Positions 24,446 through 36,228 of a DNA stretch of 64,000 bases are shown here, piece after piece. Position numbers and translations under genes: made by a program. Within the stretch, counting starts at the first letter, position 1. Each line of letters begins with the position of its first letter. Source of the stretch: Castor canadensis (Eukaryota; Chordata; Mammalia; Rodentia; Castoridae); NCBI RefSeq assembly GCF_047511655.1, contig NC_133398.1:107400332-107464331 (forward strand). The letters are read 5' to 3'. Below the pieces are notes generated by a model that worked only from the letters and a program-made list of their open reading frames with translations, did no database searches and had not been told where the DNA came from.

Positions 24446-26590
24446 TCTATTCAAATACTTCCTCTCAATATAAAGAAACATTTCATTCCTAGCTCCATGT
24501 TCCAAGTTAGCCCACTAAGTATATATGCCTTTCTCTATTCCTCAGGTTACCCTTCTGTAAATAAGGAGCAGGATATGTACTTCAAAGTATCATAAAGACT
24601 AAATGGGAAAATAAACATAAAAGTACAAATTGGTTTTACAACCCTGAAATACAATGAACAATATCTAATTTTTCTAAATCAAATCTGATTCAAATGCCCC
24701 ATTCTGAAGAGTAGGAGGATATTCAGTATTTGTCTTTTCTGGTGGCCCCTTTGTTATTCACTGTTAAGCAATATGTCATGACTAACAATGCAATGTTTTG
24801 TGACAGCTCCCTATATAATGGAGCTTCATGACTAGTCATCTCAGCAAACAGCATTTATCCCTTAATAAATCCTACTGCTTCCTACAAGTGTTCCATATAA
24901 GACCCATCTAATAATAAAGCCAGTCTTTATATTCCTATTCTCAAATCATTGGAACTACTGCTACTATTAAGGAACAATTCCACTTACAACCCTAGATCTG
25001 CTTCAACACCTTCCTTCCTAGGAATACTCATCTAAATTCTTTCCCCACATAAGGGTCTGGCTAGCCCTGTAGAACAGGTGACTCAGCACTTCTGTTTTAG
25101 ATCAAGAAACATGAAAGCCATGAATAAACTTCTAGATTAAGAAGGCAGAACTTCCTAGAAGACAAAAGTGAAAAGGACACTTTAATTCCTTTTGGAGTCC
25201 TCTCTGGCAAGGAAAAGAAGCATCAATCTATAGCTTGGTAAATTATCCTGCCACAAATGAAGATTATCTAATGTTACTAAAGTGTGTAGAATAAGATCCC
25301 TAGACAGAAATTACTTTCTTTCGTCATTATCAGCACAATCTCCCTTCCACAGTGAAGCATGGTAAATTTGCCCAATCATCAGGTAGGATCATTCTAGCTA
25401 CCACCTCATTTGGGATAGATCTCTTTCTAAATGTTAAATGAATACAAATTCTGTCTCAAAACCTCCTCTGATTTTTCTCTGAAAGCAAGCAAGTATCTGG
25501 GCAACAAATATGACTTATGTGACCCCAGACTGGTCTCAGCCTCTTTTAGCCACAATATCTCCTTTGGTTAGTGTCCTTCGGCCATGGGTACTTGGAAAAC
25601 ACACCAGAGTGGGAGTCAGAGGCTCTCCATTCTTGATAGAAATGGGTTTTCTACCAAGTGAGCAATTTATTCTCTCTGATGTTCAAGCTGTGAGAGTCAA
25701 ATATGAGATGATGGGTGTGCCACATTAAATATATTAACAAGAGCAGAAATTAAACCTTGCAGCCTATAGCATTTACTTCCTACATAAGCCTGATTGTCTC
25801 TACAGAAGATTGTTTCCTGCTTAGTCCTGCAGTCTTAGAGCCAAGACAGAGGGAAGAGACTTTGATGGAACGAGGATGAGTCCTATTATTGCACTTCATT
25901 CCCCTTCCCACTGAGTGTGCATACTGGAGGTGATATGTCAGGTGGCTGCAAAGGTTCCTTTCACTATACCATTCATCATGATATCACAACATCTTTATAT
26001 TTATACCACCTTTCTCTCCTTTGGGTGATCAGAATTGTTCATGTTTTTCTTACCAACCACCACTCAATTTGGGGTTTAGATGCTTTTGAACTTGATGACA
26101 TATGTATGGATGAGGAGATGAGGATCCACTTGTCACAATAGACCCCTGTGGTTTCAGTGAACATAGTTGAGTTTCCAAGAAGAGCACTAATGTTAGGAAG
26201 GCTTCTGAGATACTCCCAGTGACTCTGCCTCCTGGTATTTACACACTGTGTGATTTTATTTTCTCATGAGTATAGGATGAACTTACAGATTTGCTGAATT
26301 TATAGATTTGCTTCTAACCAATAAGGTAAGGGAAAGGTGATAGATGATAGGATGTTACTTCCACTTTTAATTTGCAACAAATTATAAGTTTTGTCTTGCT
26401 AGAAAAATCTCTCCTTTCTTCACTTTCCAACTTTCCATATTAGAGAGCTCACAAGGAACTGAGAGAGGCCTCCAATCAACGCTAGCCAATAGGTAGCAAG
26501 AAATTAATACTCTCATTCCAGCAAACTTGAGGTATTGAATACTGCCAGAAGCTACATAAATGAACATGGAAGTGAATCATTTCTCTAGTC
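24446..26590. other. Anonymous intergenic sequence
   Basis: No gene, RNA or clear repeat recognised in about 2.1 kb. The longest frames (70-75 codons) lack family resemblance. Confidence 0.55.
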
Positions 26591-26785
26591 TAGTCTTCAA
26601 ATGAAATACCAGACCCAGCTGGCAGCTTGATTGCAGTCTTGAGAGGAAACTTTAAGCAGTGAACCCAGATAAACTTTGTCTGGATTCCTGATCCACAGAA
26701 ACTATGAGATAAATTTGTTTGTTAAGTCACTAAAATTTTAAGTATCTATAACATAGTAATAGGAATAGATAACTAATATGCCCCT
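26591..26785 (+). mobile_element. MLT1-type MaLR LTR, 3' part
   Basis: It reads gattcctgatccacagaaactatgagataaatttgtttgttaagtcactaaaattttaag and then agataactaatatg, which follows the MLT1 LTR 3' end consensus closely. The 5' part of the LTR is not recognisable. Confidence 0.8.
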
Positions 26786-27315
26786 AAATCACTATAACTT
26801 TGATTTGAAAAGTAGCATGTCTGGAAGACAGGAACCACTACCATTTTTCTCAGAGGGTGATACAGAATCTGACTACATCCCACTGCAGATAGGGTGGAGG
26901 ATGGTCAAGATGAGGTCATAAGTAGGGACAATGGGGGTCATTCTTCCCCTCCTCACTGCTTTCTTCTGGGTAGCTGCCTTAAGAACATTCCTACAAGTGA
27001 TTACCATGTGGTCTCTTGATCTTACGATGATGCTATCAAACCAGATATCTTAGAGATTCCCTGGGGAGGAGCTCATCCTTTTCCTTAAGCTTCTGGGGAG
27101 GAGCTCATCCTTTGCCTTCATGTGCAAAGAGGCCTCACTGTTGACTTCAAAATATAAACAGTGTAATTTCCAGAGAGAATAACATGCCACATGTAAGTGA
27201 TTTTTCAATAGCAGCCACCCATGTCCTGGGTCCTGCCCCAGCCACTCAGGGCTCACAATAGCAGTACTTATTCATATACCCACACACACAATGACCACTC
27301 AGCTGTGAGATATTC
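26786..27315. other. Anonymous sequence with a short direct repeat
   Basis: No gene recognised. A near-perfect tandem direct repeat with a 32-base period (ctggggaggagctcatcctt) starts at 27,061 and 27,093. Confidence 0.5.
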
Positions 27316-27325
27316 AAATCAGTTA

Positions 27326-27862
27326 ATTTTTTTTTTTTTGGTGGGAGACTTTTTTTTTCTCTTTTTCTTTTATTATTCATATGTGCATACAAGGCTTGGT
27401 TCATTTCTCCCCCCTACCCCCACCCCCTCCCTTACCACCCACTCCCCCTATCCCTCTCCCCCCCCTCAATACCCAGCAGAAACTATTTTGCCCTTATTTC
27501 TAATTTTGTTGTAGAGAGAGTATAAGCAATAATAGGAAGGAACAAGGGTTTTTACTGGTTGAGATAAGGATAGCTATACAGGGAGTTGACTCACATTGAT
27601 TTCCTGTGCATGGGTGTTACCTTCTAGGTTAATTCTTCTTGAACTAACCTTTTCTCTAGTACCTGTTCCCCTTTTCCTATTGGCCTCAGTTGCTTTTAAG
27701 GTATCTGCTTTAGTTTCTCTGCGTTAAGGGCAACAAATGCTAGCTAGTTTTTTAGGTGTCTTACCTATCCTCACCCCTCCCTTGGGTGCTCTCACTTTTA
27801 TCATGTGCTCATAGTCCAATCCCCTTGTTGTGTTTACCCTTGATCTAATGTTAAATCAGTTA
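27326..27862 (-). mobile_element. Young L1 3' UTR insertion with target-site duplication
   Basis: It begins with a T run (A-tail complement), then attattcatatgtgcatacaagg, a C-rich tract (27,410-27,475), and ttgtagagagagtataagcaat..., nearly identical to 60,525-60,960. The string aaatcagtta precedes it (27,316-27,325) and follows it (27,853-27,862), marking a target-site duplication. It is 5'-truncated within the 3' UTR. Confidence 0.9.
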
Positions 27863-28839
27863 TTTTTTAAGAATGAAAGTGAGCCACTTTTCAGGAAAAC
27901 ATTCTTATCCCTGGAGCCTTTCAGTAATGTGAGCTCTAGACAAAAGGGAGGGATGACATGCTACCCTTATCCCTTTTGGTTAGGGTGAGGTGCAGAGTAA
28001 TGCCCATCACCCCAACCTTCAAGAGAGAGAAGGGCTGGCTCTTAGAAAAAGGTGATTTTTAATCCTCACTAAGAAACCTAAGATCTTCTTACCAATGACC
28101 TCAGGTTGGGCTGAAAGTCTAACCAGTCCCATGTTTATAGTCCAAAACTTGAAAGTAGCAAGGGAGATTCCTGGTTCTGTTATAGCAGAATAAGTCACCC
28201 CACCCTACAGCTGTATGTAGTTTAGGATAGTGAGGAAGTAGTTGAAAAGATGGTTTGAACTACAGTCTCAATTTTACAAGTTTTTTTCAGTTTGAAATGT
28301 CTGAGTGCTTTCAGAGTAATTTTTTCTTTTTATGAAAAAAAATTTTTAATGAAAAATACCGGAGAATGGGAAACCAAAAACCCCAGAATAAGGCTTAGAA
28401 AGCCATTGTCAAGTTCCCTAAAAGGGACTGCCCATCTGTTTTCGAAGTCAAATACAGAAAATACCATTAAGAGTTACTATAACTCCTTCCTTTCCTAAGC
28501 ATACATTTGAGATTCCCAAAACCTATGTGCCCCAGGAAGACACAGAGAACTTCTCTATTACAGGAAATGTTTATTCTTAATTTTGTCCTAGAGAGATTAT
28601 TCTTATCACAGGATGTATTTTCATGAAAACTAAAAGGGTTTTTTCAATACAGATTGGATTGTTCCTTTGTGGAAATTTTCCCATCTTATGAGTGCTAAGA
28701 AGCATTTCCTGTTTGCAGAGAAGAGTCAACCTTCGGCAGATAGGAGAACCTGCAGAGCCACCACCCATGCTTGCATTCAAGTAAGGCTTGGATGGGTCTC
28801 AGGTTTTCTGGAGTTGGGGGAGGGGGAAGAGTCTGGAGT
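27863..28839. other. 3' flank of SPATA31 copy C
   Basis: No gene recognised. About 28,690-28,840 retains similarity to the 3' flank of copy B (21,826-21,950), so this part belongs to the duplicated unit. Confidence 0.5.
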
Positions 28840-31800
28840 CATAGCTGTTCTCTGAAGGCCACAAGCTCATGGGGAGGTCTGATCCTATCCATGATCTGTC
28901 CAACACTTGTAAGACAACTCCAGCCAGGAGAAAGAGCTTCTTGGTTGCAGTAGCAGAGATAGGACCCTTCCCCTTGCTGTTAGTCAGAGGCTGCCTCATA
29001 GTTGGAAGGTTGTCCCTTGTTTGGCTCTGTCTGGTGACTCAACTTTAGGGTCTCAGGTTTCTGTCTACTTTCCAGTTTCTCCTCCAGGAGCTTCCCAAGG
29101 GCTGCTATCAGTTCGTGGGCTTCAGGAGGCCCACCATTCATAAAGAGAGCTCTATCTTTTTCAAGAGTTTTATGTTCTGTTTCTTTTCTCCTAGAATAAA
29201 TCCACTGAAAAAATTGCCTCATCTTTTTTCTGAAGTAACTTTCAGGAGGGAATAGTTTTTTCTCTAATTTCCTTTCCTTAACAGAATGGCATTGCCTTAT
29301 TGCTCTGGATGTCTCTAATCCTGAGTCCTCACTTATTAATTTTTCTCTTTTGAATCCTGGTGGAATCACTCACCTTTCAGCAAGTGTCAAATTCTTATCT
29401 TGACACTTCCATGAGACACTTTTATGGACCCAGGGCTTCTGCCTCTGCCCCATGGCAATTCTTGTGTCATCCAGGTGAACATGCAGCTCCTGGAAACCTT
29501 CCATGTCCCCACTGGAGACACGATGGGAATAAGACATTGAGGAATCAGAAGTCAAGCTGTATGAGGTAAGGGATGTGTCACTGGAAGAGCCTTCATCCTG
29601 GCTATGAAACCCATTCTCCAATTTAAACCTTAGCTCTCTAGGCAGCTGACTTTTAAATTCTTATAGTGCACAATATTTAGGAATTGGTATTCTTGGTAGG
29701 TCATATTCAGTAGTCTGTGTAGTTTCTACTTTTCTCATGTTCTAATTTGTCATTTGGGACCTTCCTGTCTTGCTGGATGTTGAAGGAGCACTTGATTGTG
29801 ATTGAAGAGCACAGACCGCATAGGCCTTGAATATCTCCCTGGACATGTTGGATGTTGAAAAATGTTCTGGGATCTCGTTCACTATCCTTTCACCCTGAAC
29901 CATTCCCACTCAGTGGCTGGAATTCTCTTTCCTTGCTTCATGTCCTTCTCTATTTTGCCTTATGGGATTTGGGCTATAGTTACTGGCTAGTATAGTATGT
30001 CACTCACTCACTTTATCTGTGTTGGATATTGAAAAATGTTCTGAATCTTTCTCCACCACCCTTTTGTCCTGAAGCATTTCTACTCTAAGGCTAAAACCCA
30101 CCCTCTCATCCCTTGATTCAGGTCCAGCGACATCTTGTTTTGTGAGATGCTCTGGGATGGATCTATTTTTTAGTACAATTTCATTCTTACTCCATTTGTC
30201 TGTGATGCTGTGTGTGCAGGACCAAAAAGTCTCTCTAACATCCTCAATTGTCTGGACATTCTCTGTTACTTCATGATTAATAGAATGTAATTGTCTCAGG
30301 ACACCCTGACCTTCCTTGTCCATGACCCATGATGTGGACTGAATTTTTTGTTCCCACCTTATCTCCATGAAAATCTATAAAACTTCTTCTAAGAGGCCTA
30401 GAAACCCCAGCTTTAGAGTCCACCCAAGAAATACAGGTTGAGGATGAGGGAAAATCACATTGGGGAAGCAGCCATGTTTTAGCTTTTCTCAAAGTATAGA
30501 ATTTTACAGATTCAACAACCTTGAGGGGAAAGCCCCACCTCTGACTTATCTGAAATCTTATAATATGGGCTTCCAGCACCTCTTGAGTTTTGTGATCAAG
30601 AAAGGAAAGCTCCAGAGTGGTAATAGGACAGTATACCCTACCCAAAAATGGTGACAAATTTCATTTTTCCATATTGATATGGGAAATCCCAGAAGGAGGC
30701 ATTGTATCATTATCAACCAGCCATGAACAGCACACCCTTACAGGGATTCTACCCATAGTGATCTTCCAAAACTTCCTACTCACATGTAATCTAAGAGTGC
30801 TTTTCATTTGACTCTCATCTGAGTTCTTTATTGAGACATTTGGTAATGTGTCATCGAGTCATTCCTTGAACGGCATATACCCATTCACTTTTTGTCTCAG
30901 GTAAAGCCCTCAGACTGTTCAATACAAAACATTCTGAGACCACTGGTGGATGATCTAATGGGCATTTCCCTAGTATATGTCCAAGACTGTTTGCTCCATC
31001 ATTTCTCAGCTGAGACTTTGTTGGGACCCTCTCATAGAAACTTCCTGGGTGACTCAATTCTCTCTTCCCTAGATCTTGGCACATTTGACCCTGATACTCA
31101 GAGGATTGTAAGTAACCACGTTTGCAATTGTGGTTAGATGCCTGTGGTGTGAATTGAGGTTTCATTGGTGTTAATGCAGGACTGGAAGAACCAGGGTGGG
31201 ACTGGTCTCCTTGCAACAAGATTTCCTGTGACCATGGCCAGGAAAAGTTGAGACTGGGGGATAAGTTGGTGAGAATTGCCTCACCAATTTAAAGATAGCA
31301 GTTGGAGGAAAAATGGATTCTTGACATTTTTGGAGCTCAGATGCTGATCTCTGTAAATTTTCTTGATGCTTCTGCAACCCAAGCAATTCCAGGTATTGGT
31401 TTCCATTTAAGATGTCAGAGTCACCCAAATTCTGTGGTCTATGGAAAGTATTTCCATAGGGTTGAGAAGATGATGGGAGAATAGGGAATGATGTCATGTG
31501 GGTGTAGGAATGGACCTGAATGAAAGGTAGAATCTGGAATTGAAGCTCTGTATAAGGAAATGTTTGCACTTGTACATTGGTGAGGCTAAGTGGTGGAGAT
31601 GGTCTATCTTGCATTTGGACTACAGGTGCATTACAGATTCCATTGAATAAAACAAAATGTGGCTCTAGTGAATAACCTCCCCTAGACACCTGGAGAGTAG
31701 CCATTATTAATTCACTGTGCAGAGAGGAAAGACCCCAAAATAGCTGGCTGTATTTTTGTCCCAAGTTTTTTTCCCAGAGTCTTCACATGAGAGAGCTTCT

Positions 31801-33739
31801 TATTAATTCCTAGCTGCTCTGGTTTGACTTTGACATCACAGCCAGTTTGGGGGTATATGGTGTTCTGCTTATCAACAATAGAATACAGCAAGTTCCATGA
31901 AAGTGTCAATTGGAAATCTGACCACTTTTGTTCTAAAATTGGTCCATTCTCATTTTCTTTCTTTTCCAAAATCTGTAAAGTCATTCTCTTTTCTATTTGT
32001 CTCTTTAAGAGTTCCTGTAAAGGCCAAGGAAAGAAATGTGGCTGGCCTCCATGTGCAAGGCTTCAGAGTCACCCCAGAAATAGGAATCTGATAGATGGAG
32101 AGAAACATTCTCTTGCTGAAAATCATAGTATGGTAATCTTTGGCGGAACATGTGCTTGTTATGAGCCTAAAACCAAAAGAATTGTGACATTTCCATTATT
32201 GAACAGTCATTGGGACAAAAGTGGACAACCCAGCAGAGCTACCTACCAGAAACAATATGATCCCTAGTTGGAGAACAGGATCTGCTTTGGAGTGTGATGT
32301 GTTGGAAGGGAGAGACATGCAGCTGAGGTGGGAAATGGCCTCCTGGAAATTTTGGATGGAGGGGAGGGAAAAGCTCTTGTGGTAGTCACCCAGGAGTGAG
32401 AGTGAAAGTAGGTCAACTAAGGGGATGACCTGCTTTGGTAAGAGAATGGAAGGGTAAGGTGGAGAAGACTAAGGCAGAGAAACTTGCATCAGGTCTTCAA
32501 AAAGTATTTCTGAGAAAGAAGGGGTCAGAAAACATCATGACGCTGTCATAAGAGCTGTGGAAGTTAGGGGAGACAGAAAGGACAGAGAGACAAAGGATGA
32601 CTGAGAAATCAGAACACTAACCTCAGCCATTATTATACCACATACCTCAGAGAGAGGGTTGGACAGAGGGGTTGCAGGAAGTGAGTGGTATCATGATGCT
32701 GGTGGCCCAGGGAGCTGCAGGAGACAAAAAGTACAAAGCTTTTGCCAGGACCAGAATGTGGAAAGGAGAGCTTGCAGGCTTAGTGGGGGTAGGGCCACCT
32801 AAAGCCTGCTATTTTCTATGTTCTTCCATATTCATGACCTCAGAACATAGTCTATAGCCTTCCTCAGGACCTCCCTCCACATGCCTGTTCCTATGGCTAC
32901 CCGTTCCATTATTACAGCAGTCAGCACTGAATTTCTGGGATGCAGAGAACATGTGAAGCAGGGCCAAAAGATAAAGGGAAAGACTATTCACTATTTCAGA
33001 GCAGAAAACAGTTTCTTCCCTTTCTCTGCTTCTCTCTGACAAGTTCTCTGACCTAGAAAACCAAGAGAGTGAGTTATGTATAATGAAGGTAGAAATATAA
33101 GAATCACACAGTAGTCCCTTAATATGTGTCTCTTAAGATATTTAAATCTGAAAGCCTCAAGAATCTGAAGATGTGATAATTCAATTAATAATAATATTCA
33201 GAAGGTTTACATGTGTATGTGGATTCATTTCTAAAGTACTTTTGCATGCATTTTCCCATGATGTTCAAAACCACCATGTGACACCCAGAAATGAGTGGTT
33301 AGCTCAGAGATGAGTGTGAGCACCCATGAATAAAACACTTTACATAATGTTGGAACATAGATGTTGTGACGCTAAAGCAACCACTAAACCTTCCTTACTA
33401 TCCCACATGTACTCCTTCTGGGCATCACCCACTGCCCAGGTTTACCACTGCTTCATATCCATGGCTCAATAGAAGCTGAACTCAGAAATGTCTCTGGTCT
33501 GACTGCCTTCCTGTAAGCCTCTCCCCATGAGGGCTCTGTTTGCTGAGAGAGACTGTGTCTAGGAACTGACTTCCTCAGAGATCACAAATGTAGGACCCCA
33601 TGGAACAGCTGGAGAGTTCAGGTCATATAGGCAGAACCTTACTTTTAAATGCTCCACCTTGTCTTCTTTTGGTTCTGCTGTGAAACTGAGAATAAAAAAA
33701 GGAAAAAGGAAAAGTGGGGCAAGGACTCACTTCTCTAGC

Positions 33740-33789
<50 letters not shown>

Positions 33790-34560
33790 CAGGGGTTTGA
33801 ACTCAGGGCCTCACACTTTCCAGGCAGGCACTCTACCACTTGAGACTCCACCAGCCCTGCAGCTACTCTCTTTAGAAAGCTCAGACATCCATTATCCAAG
33901 AATAATATGACTCCCCATTTAAAACAATAGATGATCATTTCTTTTTTTATTAACTTTTAAAAGTGACCAAATATTTAAAATTTTTTGTGCTTTGGAAATC
34001 TAAAATGAGGATTTTTGTCTTTCAAGAACCATATGTTCTTTCAAGAACCACACTTGAAGTTTTCAGTCAGAAGTCGTCTGATCAAGAAGCACATTTAAAA
34101 TCTGGGGCAGCAGTCACATCTGTGCTCCCCTGAGGACCCTGTGTCCTGAAGACAAAGCTCAGATTTCAGAATCTGCTCATAGGCTCTCAGGGGTCAGCAC
34201 TGCTCTCCTGATCAGCCCAACATGAATGAAGTCTTCATGAAAGGAATGGGACTTGGGATCAACTCAGGAGAGGCTGTTCTTCAAAACACCTACAATCTAT
34301 AACTCAGCAAATTCAATACCATGGAATTGGTGTTTGAAAATTTACCCTAACACCTCCACCACATCCAGACAGGTTTACTGAGAGCTTCAGATGGAAACCT
34401 TAGTCCTTGAACCCCTACCTCACCCTGGTCTCTTGCTCTAGAAGAATGCTACCCTGGTCTCTCTTTAGATTAAGCATCTCTGATGTCTCTCTGAGCTAAC
34501 CAAACTCACTTAGCATTGTGAAAAGAGGAACAGGAAAATAAAAAATCTCCCTCATGAAGG
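28840..34560 (-). pseudogene. SPATA31 family pseudogene, copy C (SPATA31E-like, best preserved)
   Basis: This is the clearest SPATA31 copy. Reading the minus strand 5' to 3', the large last exon runs from about 32,600 to 28,846. Blocks in order are a Pro/Ser-rich start; SYFWGDSEALHMEA (about 32,085-32,045); KPEQLGINKKLS (about 31,810); the family signature QKYSQLFWGLSSLHSE (31,759 down); a Pro/Gln-rich linker; LEAHIIRFQISQRWGFPLK (about 30,560-30,505); and a C-terminal block MRQFFQWIYSRRK... EAHELIAALGKLLEEKL (about 29,220-29,040). It is broken by a TAG at 32,167-32,169, by frame changes near 32,035, 31,765 (beside a T-run), 31,215 and between 30.85 and 30.66 kb, by a TGA at 29,370-29,372 and by a TAA near 28,980. 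The longest surviving frame is 197 codons (31,764-31,171). The upstream part (32.6-34.56 kb) is collinear with copy A but its small exons are not resolvable. A CT run and a SINE interrupt it at 33.74-33.86 kb. A functional protein is very unlikely. Confidence 0.85.
33742..33862 (-). repeat. CT microsatellite joined to a tRNA-derived SINE
   Basis: A CT run (about 33,742-33,790) is followed directly by ggggtttgaactcagggcctcacactttccaggcaggcactctaccacttgag, the complement of the dominant SINE. The run occupies the position of the SINE's tail, and the pair interrupts the upstream part of SPATA31 copy C. Confidence 0.85.
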
Positions 34561-36228
34561 GAGATTTCTTGTTCCAATTCTGTCATTAAGGAGCTTGGAA
34601 AACTGAATAAAAATGGCTTTTTTGGCACCATCAAAGAATGGTGCTCATAGGACAGACCACCTCCAACAACTTCACAGAAGGCAACTGGAGACTATTATAG
34701 TCAAGGCTGCCTTATCTGGAACAAAATCCACTGGACTCATAAATGAGTATGAACACTTTAAAATATAAAATGTTTCTTTATTGGTATGAAAAAGACACAA
34801 TGAATTAACTCTTAGGAAAATAGTGTCAAAAAGTAAGCAAAATGATAACCCTTCTTAAGATTATTAAATGTATTTACCTTTGATTTTCTTGGTTTTATTC
34901 CTTTAATAAATTTTTTAAAATTCTCTTCTGGGAGAAATGCATGTGTGTCATAGTTAATAAGTCCTTGCATATTAAAAAGTATTTTGTGCTAATTCAGGCT
35001 AAAGCAAACATCTCATTTATACAGAATCTAAGTTGATGAAGTTTCTATAGTGAATACTACAGGTTCTCTTTTGTTGTTGTCAAATATATCATAATTTAGG
35101 GGGCTATAGATTGATTTGAACAAAATTGTTCCCTTTTAAAACTTACAGATATTGTTCAATGGTCTATTATGGAACTGAAAAGAATATATGCGTGTGGATA
35201 AATAGCTCCATTATGTGGCATGTACCATACATACTGAGCTTAAATTGCTCTTGTGAAATGATCAAAATTATAGTTGAAAGAAATAATCTTAGAGTGATCT
35301 ACACAGGTTAAAACAAATGTATGTAAAGAAGCAAACATCAGTTTGGTGTCAGCTTCCAATTCCATATTAAATACTACAAGGTCATGCAATAACATCTATA
35401 AACTTCTAAAGGGAAACATTGTTTTCTTATTTTTCCAGGTTTTAAACTTTTATTTTGTTAATTATATGTAGCTTTATGATACATATATCACCAAATGCCT
35501 GCTATAATCGTGCTAATGGATAAGAATATTTAAATGGACACTTAGATGAATTGCTAAAGAATGTGTGTGGGTATCATCAGAGTAAGAATATTCCAGAAGT
35601 TACAACCTTACACAGTCCCCCACATTTCATGGGTTTTCTCTGCAGGCTCTCCAGCAGGCTGTCACAGTGAGGACCCATGAAAAACTCTCACATTTCTAGC
35701 AGGAAGAGAGGAAAAGGAACCACTTTGAAATATACCCTGATTATTCTCATACAGAGCTTTACTCCTCATGGGAAAAGGGAAGTTACCTATTTCCAGCCTC
35801 TTCTCCTCTTCCTGTATCACCTAAGGATCAGAAAAAAAGAACTAGAAACTCAGTGAGCAGGACCAATAAAAAAAGGGAGGTTTAATCATACCCTGCCAGT
35901 CACACCTTTCCACCACATTATCACGGCTGGAGCATGGTAACAGGGAATAGAACTGGTGAAACCACAGCATATACGCTCTGCTAGAGGAGGTGATGGAAAA
36001 ATTAAAACAGCAGAGGAGACAAAAACAAAGACAATCGAGAAAATTTGACCAACTCTCGTGTACATACGTAGCAAACATTAAACTCAATCTAGTTCCTAGA
36101 GAGATTAACATAAATCCTAGTACTAAAGGCCTATTTACCTCAACTCCTATTACCCCAGCTTTCATTTAAAAAATCACAAGGGAAAACATTCTAAGTAGAC
36201 AAAGCAAGCATCAAATGCACACAAATGT
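34561..36228. other. Anonymous A/T-rich sequence
   Basis: No gene recognised. 35,860-36,180 has a minus-strand frame of 107 codons (36,165-35,842) with no recognised family; it may be the start of the L1 that is clear from 36,229. Confidence 0.5.

Noticed and set aside
31824-32267. 147-codon plus-strand frame
   Set aside because: It is antisense to recognisable SPATA31 coding blocks on the minus strand.
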